From: Verrucomicrobiota bacterium
Lineage (GTDB): Bacteria; Verrucomicrobiota; Verrucomicrobiia; Verrucomicrobiales; DEV007
Assembly (NCBI GenBank): GCA_020630975.1
Contig: JAHDID010000052.1
Coordinates: forward strand, 1 to 40,688
DNA length: 40,688 nucleotides
Reading direction: 5' to 3'
Shown: positions 14,551-22,410 of the stretch, piece after piece
How positions within the stretch are numbered: the stretch's first letter is position 1
Layout: each line of letters begins with the position of its first letter
Notes under the pieces: generated by a model
The model's database searches: none
What the model was told of the DNA's origin: nothing
What the model saw: the letters and a program-made list of their open reading frames with translations, nothing else
Program-made: the position numbers and the translations under genes

Positions 14551-16086
14551 ATGAGCGTATTTTTAAAAAATTTACGATGGGTTCTCAATCTTACCGGAGT
14601 CGCCGCTTCGGTAGTGGCCCTGTTTTGTGTGTGCAAGATAGCGGGGCAGAGTATGCGCTCGGATCGTCTAGTACAGACACCTGAATCAGGCAAAGTGTCA
14701 GCGGCCAATCTAGCTGACGAGGTAGATCCTAGGCCGCGTCTGGCCCCATCCGCGCCGACCGTGGCCGACACAGAGGCCACGCTCCTCGCGCAGATGCCTA
14801 TCCCAGTAGCTCTAGTAGCTAGCGCTACGGAGGCTGGTGAAGAGTCTGCGGCCCCTAGTCGAGAGTCACAGATGGTAGAGCAGGTGAAAGCTGTGTCTGC
14901 TCTGGCTGGTATCGGGCCTGATCTAGCGACTAGCTTAGCGCAGGGCTATCTGGCTAAGGCGGGCTATACCGAAATCGAGGTAGGACCAGAGCAGACCTGG
15001 GTGAGAGGTGGCATGGCTGACACTCAGTTGCGTATCTCGTGGGAGGATCTCACTCCTACAGGAGGATCATTGGCAGAGCGCCATAATGCGGCCATAGCAT
15101 ACGAGGGCGTGGCATTGCATGGCCATCGAGAGCACCCGTGCACTAGTCTGACAGTACGCCAGATTAAAGCCATTTTGAATGGCGAATTCACCCAGTGGGA
15201 GACGGTCGGCAGCAAGGGGGGAAAAATAAACCTCTATCTCTGTAAGCAGGATGTCGATAAGATAGAATCGGTCATATCCCGGTCACTACGCATCAAACCT
15301 ACGAGCTGGAAGCGCCGCATCAAACAGACCGCTAGCACATTTGAGCAATATCAGGAGCTAGTCGCGAGCGATCCGCAGGCTCTCGGACTGGCCAACGTGA
15401 CTTTCTCAGATACGGCCAACAAGATCTTGTCTCTGAAGGCCGATCCCAAGGCACTTCCGATCATGCCGTCTCGATTGTCATTCGCCAGCGGTGCCTACTC
15501 ACTCTCGCAGCCTGTGTCGCTGATCATAGCTAAGAGCGATGAAGATCCGGCACTTCATCAGGGGCTTATGGCCTTTGCGAGATCGGCAGCAGGTCAGAAT
15601 ATCGTCCGTGACCTGGGCTATCGTGGCTACGATTCTGACGGTTTCGATGTCGACCAGCGCAGCCATGACCTGCATATGCAGTATCTACTCAGCAATGAAT
15701 CTGTGCCTGAAGATTACCGAAAGCTAGTGGCCACAGCAGATCGTCTCGATTCGCCCAGAAACTTGTATTTCAGACAGGGCAAGATGCTGCTCACCGAGGA
15801 GTCGAGTGAATATCTGGACGATGTCGCTGCTGCGCTCAAGCGCGATGGTGGTACGGCTCGGGCTCTGCTGATTGGATTCACAGATCATGTCGGTACGGCT
15901 GAAGAGAATGTCGTCTTTTCACAGCAAAGAGCTCACTACGTGAGAAAGAGATTGATCGAGAGAGGCATCAAATTTTCTCAATCAAAGGGTGCCGGATTCG
16001 GCGAAGAAATGCCCCTCGGCGATAATGAGACCGAAGAAGGTCGGGCCCTCAATCGTAGAGTAGAAGTCTGGATGATTCGGCAGTAA
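14551..16086 (+). CDS. PstS-like substrate-binding domain fused to OmpA C-terminal domain
   Basis: Predicted 511 residues from the ATG at 14551 (an upstream TTG at 14533 would add six). An N-terminal signal anchor (about residues 8-30) is followed by a Pro/Ala-rich linker with PIPVALVA near residues 83-90. Residues about 150-350 resemble a phosphate-binding PBP2 domain: IAYEGVALHGHREHP, TVRQIKAILNGEFTQWETVG and SLSQPVSLIIAKS are typical PstS elements. The C-terminal 110 residues are an OmpA/MotB-type peptidoglycan-binding domain, with LLIGFTDHVGTAEENVVFSQ and NRRVEVWM (the conserved NRRVE). Such fusions tether a solute-binding domain to the cell wall. No Pst transporter genes adjoin it, so a sensor or scaffold role is more likely than transport. 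Confidence 0.85.
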   Translation: MSVFLKNLRWVLNLTGVAASVVALFCVCKIAGQSMRSDRLVQTPESGKVSAANLADEVDPRPRLAPSAPTVADTEATLLAQMPIPVALVASATEAGEESAAPSRESQMVEQVKAVSALAGIGPDLATSLAQGYLAKAGYTEIEVGPEQTWVRGGMADTQLRISWEDLTPTGGSLAERHNAAIAYEGVALHGHREHPCTSLTVRQIKAILNGEFTQWETVGSKGGKINLYLCKQDVDKIESVISRSLRIKPTSWKRRIKQTASTFEQYQELVASDPQALGLANVTFSDTANKILSLKADPKALPIMPSRLSFASGAYSLSQPVSLIIAKSDEDPALHQGLMAFARSAAGQNIVRDLGYRGYDSDGFDVDQRSHDLHMQYLLSNESVPEDYRKLVATADRLDSPRNLYFRQGKMLLTEESSEYLDDVAAALKRDGGTARALLIGFTDHVGTAEENVVFSQQRAHYVRKRLIERGIKFSQSKGAGFGEEMPLGDNETEEGRALNRRVEVWMIRQ

Positions 16087-16365
16087 TTTAATAAATTAGA
16101 GCTAAATTCATCGGTTTTGAGAATTTAATTTTAAATTTTTATTAAAGTTGAATTGATTTTTAAAATCTTTTGGGCATATTCGAATCATGCCGAGAGGGTC
16201 GGCACCAAGGGGTTATTGAGGAAACAGGGGAAGTGAGTCGGCTTTGAGAGCTGCCTCACCATCCCAGCTCGAGTCGAGCTAGCCTTTGTTGACGGCTTGT
16301 TTCAACGAAATCACTAGGTGTCGGTCAGAGACAAATGTCACTGCCTGCCTCTCTCTTGTGATTAT
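16087..16365. promoter_or_regulatory. AT-rich intergenic leader with a palindrome
   Basis: The first 90 bases are strongly AT-rich, like other leaders in this island. AGCTCGA (16266-16272) and TCGAGCT (16274-16280) form a 15-bp operator-like palindrome. A weak TTGATT/ATATTC pair could be a promoter. No gene or RNA is evident. Confidence 0.4.
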
Positions 16366-18129
16366 ATGAAACCAAACGAAGATTCTGAATCCCCTATTTC
16401 AGATTCGTTAAACTCACAAGCCCCCGAGAACAAAAGTTTAACGGATTCTCGATCAGGTGTAGCAGATCGACTACACGAAACCCTATTTCGGTCGGAGGCA
16501 GTTGTCGCACTGGTTCACGATCTCGGGCCGAATATGGATAGTTGGGTCTGCGAAGGTTTGCAGACATCACTCAAGAAAAATCCAGCATGTGGCTACATCA
16601 TGTCGCTGCATCTCGATGAGGGCAAAGATCCCATCGATCAGCTGCGCAACTTGCTCTGCAAGACTGTGACGATGGATGCTCAGAATCTCCAGGCTAATGA
16701 GCCGGAGCGCTGGGCTCGCATGGTCAGCTCGTCACTGCGGGGCGGCCAAGTCGGAGCATCTCTACTGACCGTGGAGAATCTCGATGCTATTCTGACTGCT
16801 CCGTGGACGACGCAGTGCGCTTTCGCTGAGATCATCTGTCACCTATCCTGCGAGATCGAGCTCGCAGTGCTAGTAGGTATCGAGAAAAAGGCTGTGGGCT
16901 GTATCGCGACATTGCCTGGATTTTGGTTCCTTAGCTCTGCTCCCGCAGGCGTCCACCAAGTGCCAGGTTTTTGGGCACCACCATTGGAAGATGCAGCCAA
17001 AGACGGGCAGCCTCCTCGCCACAGTGTCGTCGAGGACCGAGCTAAATCCAAGAGCAGCCAAGTCTATCTGGCACTGGCAGCGATGATATCGATAGCACTC
17101 GTCGTCACCTCGCTGTTTGTCGAGAGACGAGCGACTCGTACAGCTCGCAAGGTAGCTGCTCGTATGGATATCATGAATGTGACTTCACCTCTAGAAGTCG
17201 CATGGAACCAGACACCTACGGATAGCTTTCAGTCCAACCCGATACCTGTCTCTCTAGTGGCAGATAGCGGATCTCTACCAGCCGATATCGGAGAGCCACA
17301 CAGCTATCTCCCCGTCGTCAGCGAGGTCGATGGCTCTGAGGTTAGCGATGCAGATGCAGCGCCTAGGCCGGTCACTATCCCAGAGTGGGCCGAGCATTCC
17401 ACAGAGGATCGCTATCTCGAGTCTCTACTGTCATTCGAGAGTCTCCCCTATGAGCTGATCGGCAAGTCCGGTAGCATAGACGCAGGGCGCCCTGCTGATC
17501 AGGAGACAATCATGGCCAAACAAGGTGCAGATGTCCCAGTCGGGAATTCTCGTAAAAGACCACAGATCGTAAAGATACAGCCGAAGTCGGCATCCTCTGA
17601 TATGGGAGTCACGTTTCCAGTGTTGGCTACGGGTGGGTATAGCACAGGGGATCAGCAGACAGCCCAGGTCGAGCAGGACTTTCGGGCGCATGCGGCATTT
17701 CGTTTGGGATCATCTCAGTTGTTCGAGGCCCGAGCCGAGTCGGATTATCACTTAGCTCTGAAGAATCTCCACGAAGCTCGTCGCCAGTATCACAGCGATG
17801 CGGACTACCTGATCGGTATCTGCTACCTCAGTGGTCTGGGTGTAGAGGTGAGCCATTCTCGAGCATTCGTTCATTTCGCTGCCGCAGTAGATGGCGGCAG
17901 TATCGCAGCTTGCCGAGAGGCAGGGCGTATGAGCGAGATCGGTATGGGCACATCATCCGACATGGCGCTCGCGGTTAAGTTTTATCGCAAGGGTGCAGAT
18001 CGTGGCGATCCATACTGCCGGGCTAAATTGCAGGAAAGTGGGATCTCAGTCGATGCATGGGCCAAGCCTCCCAAGGAGCACTGGCTCAATGCTAAGTGCC
18101 GTGGACTCCTGCCAGATACGTTCCTCTAG
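16366..18129 (+). CDS. Sel1-repeat membrane protein with a P-loop-less ATPase-like N-terminus
   Basis: Predicted 587 residues from the ATG at 16366; the frame extends to a GTG at 16318, but the added residues look unconvincing. The N-terminal 215 residues have alternating strands and helices (ALVHDLGP, CGYIMSLHLDEG, GASLLTVENLDAIL, ELAVLVGIEKKAVGC) reminiscent of AAA/STAND modules, without a Walker A loop. A membrane helix lies at about 232-251. The exported part begins with a disordered stretch containing PIPVSLVA (292-299) and ends in Sel1-type TPR repeats (LGVEVSHSRAFVHFAAAVDGG, MGTSSDMALAVKFYRKGADRG). Sel1 repeats mediate protein contacts. It is followed 57 bases later by the pseudokinase gene and is probably co-transcribed with it. 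Confidence 0.75.
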   Translation: MKPNEDSESPISDSLNSQAPENKSLTDSRSGVADRLHETLFRSEAVVALVHDLGPNMDSWVCEGLQTSLKKNPACGYIMSLHLDEGKDPIDQLRNLLCKTVTMDAQNLQANEPERWARMVSSSLRGGQVGASLLTVENLDAILTAPWTTQCAFAEIICHLSCEIELAVLVGIEKKAVGCIATLPGFWFLSSAPAGVHQVPGFWAPPLEDAAKDGQPPRHSVVEDRAKSKSSQVYLALAAMISIALVVTSLFVERRATRTARKVAARMDIMNVTSPLEVAWNQTPTDSFQSNPIPVSLVADSGSLPADIGEPHSYLPVVSEVDGSEVSDADAAPRPVTIPEWAEHSTEDRYLESLLSFESLPYELIGKSGSIDAGRPADQETIMAKQGADVPVGNSRKRPQIVKIQPKSASSDMGVTFPVLATGGYSTGDQQTAQVEQDFRAHAAFRLGSSQLFEARAESDYHLALKNLHEARRQYHSDADYLIGICYLSGLGVEVSHSRAFVHFAAAVDGGSIAACREAGRMSEIGMGTSSDMALAVKFYRKGADRGDPYCRAKLQESGISVDAWAKPPKEHWLNAKCRGLLPDTFL

Positions 18130-18186
18130 TATAGATAGCGATTCGTCTTTTTACGTTGTTCTTTTGTCTATCATTAAAGAATAGTC

Positions 18187-20616
18187 ATGGATAATTTAGT
18201 TATCGACGGTTTTGATATTCAGCCAGATCCGATTGGCTCTGGCATATCGGGCAAAGTCTACCTCGCCAAGTCTCAAAAGTCTGGCGAGAGATATGCGATC
18301 AAGGTCTACTCCGCTATGGCGATAGACCGGCAGATCCTAGAGGCCACACTGACCAGTCTGGATAGCATGCCAGCGCACGATGGTCTGCTCCAGCCTGTCA
18401 CTTATAGTATGGAATCTGGGCCGAGCTATGCGGTCACCAAGTGGTGCGATGGTATGTCCCTATCAGATATCGTAGTGGCAAGCGAGGCAGAGGCCTGGAG
18501 TATCATCCGCAAGGTCGCCGATGCGATGGGGCACTTGCATAAGTACAATGCGATTCATGGCAATTTGCACCCAGGCAATGTATTCTACGAGCCTGCGGAG
18601 GATGATCAGCCGCAGACTGTCCAGATAGGAGATTTCGGTGCGGGCCTGATGGGTGAACTGTGCAATGTCGACTTGGATGATTTTGCGTTCTTTGCGGCGC
18701 CCGAGCAGCTGACCTCTCTAGGGAGTGATTTCAGTCGAGAGGCGGCACGCCGCTGGGATGTGTATCGCTTCGGTGCATTGGCATTTTGGCTACTGCGTGG
18801 CGAGTACCCGCGAGGCCGGATGTACTGGAAAAGCTGGGTGCGCCAAGAGGATGCTAAAGGTGGGCACTCCGTGCCTATCGATCCTCATGATCTCGTGGAT
18901 CATCTCCACCTATCCCCAGAACTGGAGTGGGGGAGGAAGATCGGCGAGAGAGAGCCTCAGCGGCAGTGGAAGGCGATTATCGAGTCCTGCTTGAAGTTGG
19001 ATCCAAAGGATCGCCCTGTCGACATGCGCGAGGTGAGAAACCTTTTTCAACGTATCGAGAGAGAGATGGCGTCTGCTCGGCAGGATGCAGGTGTGTCTCA
19101 GCAGATTGCGAGATCTGAGACTCAATACAAGGACAAGATCAGGAAGCAGCGTTCCAAATTGGTCACCTCTAGGGCGGCGGCATGGATGCTGGGGATTTCT
19201 TGTATCGGCGCATCATACTTTCTCTCCAGCTATCTGCGTAAGACCATATATGCAGACTCGAGGATCGATAAGTTGACGGTGCAGATCGAGCGGCAACAGA
19301 GCAAGATAGCCGATTTGGATTTGGCTGTAGAAGTCAAGGACATGCAACTGCGCCAGTCTCGGCAGGTGGCGGACAGTTCCTTCTATCAACTCACGCAGAC
19401 AGGCACGAGTAGGGGCGGGACTAATACCAGCGATCTCGAACAGTCCCGCGATTACTACTTATCGATATTGGCAGATCTAGACGATCAGCCAAATGATTTA
19501 GCAAAGGTACGTGCGCTGCACAGCCTAGCTCATATCGAAAGGCAGATGGGCCGGAACTTAGAGGCGATGGCCAATTTCCAAGAGGCGGTCACTTTGGGTG
19601 CCGACCTAGCGGATCTCGATATCGTCAAGCGTCTGGCTGATAGCTATGAGTATTTAGGGCTGCTGTCCTCGGATGTGGACGATGTCGCACTGATCGAGAT
19701 CTACCAGAAGGCCATTGGCTACTTTCAGGAGACTCTGACTAGCCAGCCGAGTGATGGTATCTCAGCCCTTCGACTAGCTAAACTGAGCTTTCGCCAGGGC
19801 AAGCTACTCAATCGGCAGGGCATGCAAAAGCAAGCTATCGAGCTATACACTCGCGCAGCTGGCTACATCACCGACCTGCGTCCTGACTATGATGCGTCAG
19901 CGGCGAGTGTGGAGATGGATCAGTGGGTGGCAAAGCTACAGTTTTATGCCGGCGAAGCCTTCTCAGCTGATCAGCAGAACCAGCGTGCCATCGATGCCTA
20001 TATCGCGACGATCGAGTCGATCGAGCGTCTATCACAGGGAGAATTGTTTTGGAACCAATCGAATATCCTTCTAGCCCGCAGCTACATCGGGCTGGGTGAT
20101 ATATTTGTTCGGAGTGATAATGTGACCAAGCACGATTCGGATCAAGTGTATAACGAAGCTCTTCGTCTGCTCGCCCCGATGAATCGGGATAATCCAAGGG
20201 ATGTCGAGGTCGCACGTCTGCTATGCCACGTTTCTTCGCGAATTGCGGGGTTAGAAAAGTTCAAAGGTAATCCCAAGGCCGGTTATGTGCTTTCGGTTCA
20301 GGGGATCGAGAGTCTCATTCAGGCACTCGATGCGTCTCCTTCTGATCTGGATGGCTTCCTGAAACTGGCAGAGGCTCGTCTTGATCATTTGGAGTTTCTG
20401 AAGAAAGACAAGACTCGCTCCAGAACCATCGCACGCCGGGGTATCGATACTGCCAAGCACGCACACAGTTTGGCGCAGGGCAGCCCATCGCCAAAGATCG
20501 CCGAGCAGCTCAGGCACGTTTTTGTGAGGTATGGCGAGATCTGCCGGACATTAGGCGAAGAAACGCGCGCCGATGAGTGCACAAAATTCGCCGCCTATCA
20601 GGTAACACAGCGCTAA
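18187..20616 (+). CDS. Membrane-anchored Hanks-type pseudokinase with TPR-like exported region
   Basis: Predicted 809 residues. Residues 1-290 form a protein-kinase fold: glycine loop GSGISGKVYLAK (18-29), the ATP-binding lysine in YAIKVY (Lys39), DFGAG (149-153), APEQ (171-174) and DVYRFGALAF (191-200). The catalytic loop reads IHGNLHPGN (123-131) instead of HRDLKPxN, so the catalytic Asp is Asn126 while the Mg-binding Asn131 and Asp149 remain. This predicts ATP binding without normal phosphotransfer, or an atypical enzyme. A membrane helix spans about 328-349, followed by a coiled coil (355-395) and a long helical TPR-like region to the end, presumably periplasmic. It is the last gene of its operon, ending in a good terminator. 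It may use the FHA protein as partner. Confidence 0.88.
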   Translation: MDNLVIDGFDIQPDPIGSGISGKVYLAKSQKSGERYAIKVYSAMAIDRQILEATLTSLDSMPAHDGLLQPVTYSMESGPSYAVTKWCDGMSLSDIVVASEAEAWSIIRKVADAMGHLHKYNAIHGNLHPGNVFYEPAEDDQPQTVQIGDFGAGLMGELCNVDLDDFAFFAAPEQLTSLGSDFSREAARRWDVYRFGALAFWLLRGEYPRGRMYWKSWVRQEDAKGGHSVPIDPHDLVDHLHLSPELEWGRKIGEREPQRQWKAIIESCLKLDPKDRPVDMREVRNLFQRIEREMASARQDAGVSQQIARSETQYKDKIRKQRSKLVTSRAAAWMLGISCIGASYFLSSYLRKTIYADSRIDKLTVQIERQQSKIADLDLAVEVKDMQLRQSRQVADSSFYQLTQTGTSRGGTNTSDLEQSRDYYLSILADLDDQPNDLAKVRALHSLAHIERQMGRNLEAMANFQEAVTLGADLADLDIVKRLADSYEYLGLLSSDVDDVALIEIYQKAIGYFQETLTSQPSDGISALRLAKLSFRQGKLLNRQGMQKQAIELYTRAAGYITDLRPDYDASAASVEMDQWVAKLQFYAGEAFSADQQNQRAIDAYIATIESIERLSQGELFWNQSNILLARSYIGLGDIFVRSDNVTKHDSDQVYNEALRLLAPMNRDNPRDVEVARLLCHVSSRIAGLEKFKGNPKAGYVLSVQGIESLIQALDASPSDLDGFLKLAEARLDHLEFLKKDKTRSRTIARRGIDTAKHAHSLAQGSPSPKIAEQLRHVFVRYGEICRTLGEETRADECTKFAAYQVTQR

Positions 20617-20655
20617 GGGCGGCTAAAACTTTCCCTCAACCGCTCGACTAGTTAG

Positions 20656-20688
20656 CTGCCCTGCCTGTTTCCAGGTAGGGCAGTTTTT
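20656..20688 (+). terminator. Rho-independent terminator of the pseudokinase gene
   Basis: CTGCCCTGCCTG (20656-20667) pairs with CAGGTAGGGCAG (20672-20683) around a TTTC loop, with one mismatch, and is followed by TTTTT. It is 40 bases past the pseudokinase stop. Confidence 0.9.
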
Positions 20689-20864
20689 GTATGTTAAACT
20701 ATAGCCTCGGCTTCCGGCGTCCCTCGTCGGCATGTTAGTGACTCGAGATCAAGCGAGAGGAAAGGAAATGCTGGTGGATTGATGTAAATCTGCAAGTTTC
20801 TTGGTACACATAGTTTGCTACTAGGCCATTTCGAGCAACTTGCATTGATAGCGATAGCCTTCGC

Positions 20865-21320
20865 TCAGCACTCGTTTACCTGAGATATGAAGCGTTTATT
20901 TGTGGTTTTCAAGCTTTCATACTCTCCATAAAAAATTAGTGGGATCTTAATGCTCTCTGCGAACTCCATAGGGTTTCTTATCCAGATCTCACGAGGGTCT
21001 AAGAACCGCGCCAGCTCGATATGGTGAGGGCAACAATGATGTTTGAACGGAGAGAATTTCGCCAACGCTATGTCCGCCAACGAAAATTCGGTCCTTGTCG
21101 ACATTAGGAAGAGTCGAGACGAAGAGTTCTGCGGACACAACATCACCCACCTCTCGGCAGAAGTCTCAAAGATACCTGGATTGCCGTTCTCGCCGCGCAA
21201 TGTTGGCATAAAGACTACATACCCTGCATCGGTGAGAGGTTTGGTGTCGTCCCTGTCTACAGCAGAAAAAGTTATTAGGGGCGGATAATAGGATGCTCTC
21301 CTTCTTGATGCACAATACAC
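20865..21320 (-). pseudogene. Frameshifted alpha/beta-hydrolase (S9-like) remnant
   Basis: The open frame contains GYVVFMPTLRGENGNPGIFE and later PREIWIRNPMEFAESIKIPLIFYGEYE, both typical of prolyl-oligopeptidase-like hydrolases. Between them the frame reads nonsense, but a neighbouring frame (about 21172 down to a TGA at 20989) reads STLPNVDKDRIFVGGHSVGE, the missing nucleophile-elbow region; GHSVG lies at 21061-21075. Two compensating frameshifts, near 21170 and 21000, therefore interrupt the gene. The N-terminal strands and the C-terminal Asp/His region are also missing or very short. It is a decayed gene rather than a working hydrolase, unless the shifts are sequencing errors. No partner genes suggest a pathway. 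Confidence 0.75.
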
Positions 21321-21388
21321 TCAATCAGCTAGGCTATATCTACCACTTGTTGGAGACACTCCCGGGCTTTGTCTGTTTTTTGTTCCTC

Positions 21389-22324
21389 CTACCGATCTAG
21401 CAAAGAACTCTGTAGCTGTCTACGCAGTTCCTGTAGCTTAGATAGATTACTGGAGAGGGATGAGCCTTTGGAAAAGGATTTATTGGCGAAGGGGTTGTTG
21501 CGGCCCCAGTTTTTCCATGGGCCGTCGGGGACTTCGTGGAGATCGACGAAGCGCCAGTCGCACATACCGCTAGAACTGAACTCTAGGTAGTCGCGCACGG
21601 CTGGCGACACATCGAGGCCAGCACCGCCGTTGCCTTTGGTGTTGGGCTGTGGCTTGTCGCCAAAGACGTAGTGGTAGTCGTCGGTCTCGAATGGGCCGCA
21701 GTCTTCCCACTGGGCGTAGCAGACCTTGCCAGCATGGCGGATAGCTAGCCAGCGGCCTTTGAGTACGGTGCGGCCATTGCGGTAAAAGGTTTCCTTATAC
21801 CAAGGGACGAATTTGCTAGCCGTCGGCTTGGTACCCTTGGTGTAGATATCGTTGTAGGGGAGGGCGATGTAGAATGGGTTTTCGGATGGCACAAACTTCT
21901 TGGGTAGGTAGCCGTTGCGCGCTTTGGGGTCGTCAAATCCGCCGAAGTTTTGCGTCCACTTCATGTCCCAAGAGCTGGCGGTGTTTGGCGTTGGGTTGTT
22001 TTTGGTGGGAGTCTCGCCTACCCAGAAGACGGTGGTCTTGATGTGGGTTTTCCAAGGGTACTTGGTGTACTTGAGCCGGTGATTGCTAGGCGCAAAGAGA
22101 TCGGGCAGATCATTAGCGCTACTCGCTTTGGCCCGGTGGGTGCTCCCCGGGAAGAGAGTCGCTCCCATCGCGAGAGGGCTGTAGGAGTTGAGCGGCCGTG
22201 CTGGGAGTCTCAGGTCGCTCGGGCCAGAGGCGTGGAGCGACGTGAGTAGCAGGGACAGGGTGATGATGGCGGCAAATACAACTGTGGGGGGGCAGTCACG
22301 ATTCAGCTTACACTGGGTATTCAT
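21389..22324 (-). CDS. Secreted protein with a double-psi-barrel-like domain
   Basis: Predicted 311 residues with an N-terminal hydrophobic signal (about residues 14-32). The central region includes FYIALPYNDI, GRWLAIRHAGKVCYAQWEDCGPF and YVFGDKPQPN followed by AGLDVSPAVRDYL, a pattern reminiscent of the double-psi beta-barrel (RlpA-like) fold, where a small molecule or peptidoglycan chain is bound. The C-terminus is Ser/Leu-rich and polar. Proteins with this WEDCGPF...LDVSPAVRDYL signature occur in verrucomicrobia without assigned function. The gene stands alone between a pseudogene and the AgcS transporter. The ATG at 22324 is the natural start because the signal peptide immediately follows. 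Confidence 0.65.
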   Translation of the reverse strand: MNTQCKLNRDCPPTVVFAAIITLSLLLTSLHASGPSDLRLPARPLNSYSPLAMGATLFPGSTHRAKASSANDLPDLFAPSNHRLKYTKYPWKTHIKTTVFWVGETPTKNNPTPNTASSWDMKWTQNFGGFDDPKARNGYLPKKFVPSENPFYIALPYNDIYTKGTKPTASKFVPWYKETFYRNGRTVLKGRWLAIRHAGKVCYAQWEDCGPFETDDYHYVFGDKPQPNTKGNGGAGLDVSPAVRDYLEFSSSGMCDWRFVDLHEVPDGPWKNWGRNNPFANKSFSKGSSLSSNLSKLQELRRQLQSSLLDR

Positions 22325-22410
22325 GACGATATCTAAAGACAGAATTTATCGGTTCCTACTATCTCATACGTGGCATGTTTGTCCTGTCTTGGTGATTTCC
22401 GAAGAGATTT

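Noticed and set aside
16170-16200. tRNA 3' half (TTCGAATC-like)
   Set aside because: The upstream sequence is AT-rich and cannot form a cloverleaf; no CCA or acceptor stem.
8304-20616. Type VI secretion system phospho-regulation (PpkA/PppA/Fha1)
   Set aside because: FHA, kinase fold, OmpA domain and a PP2C remnant are suggestive, but no sheath, tube, baseplate, VgrG, ClpV or TssJLM gene is present.
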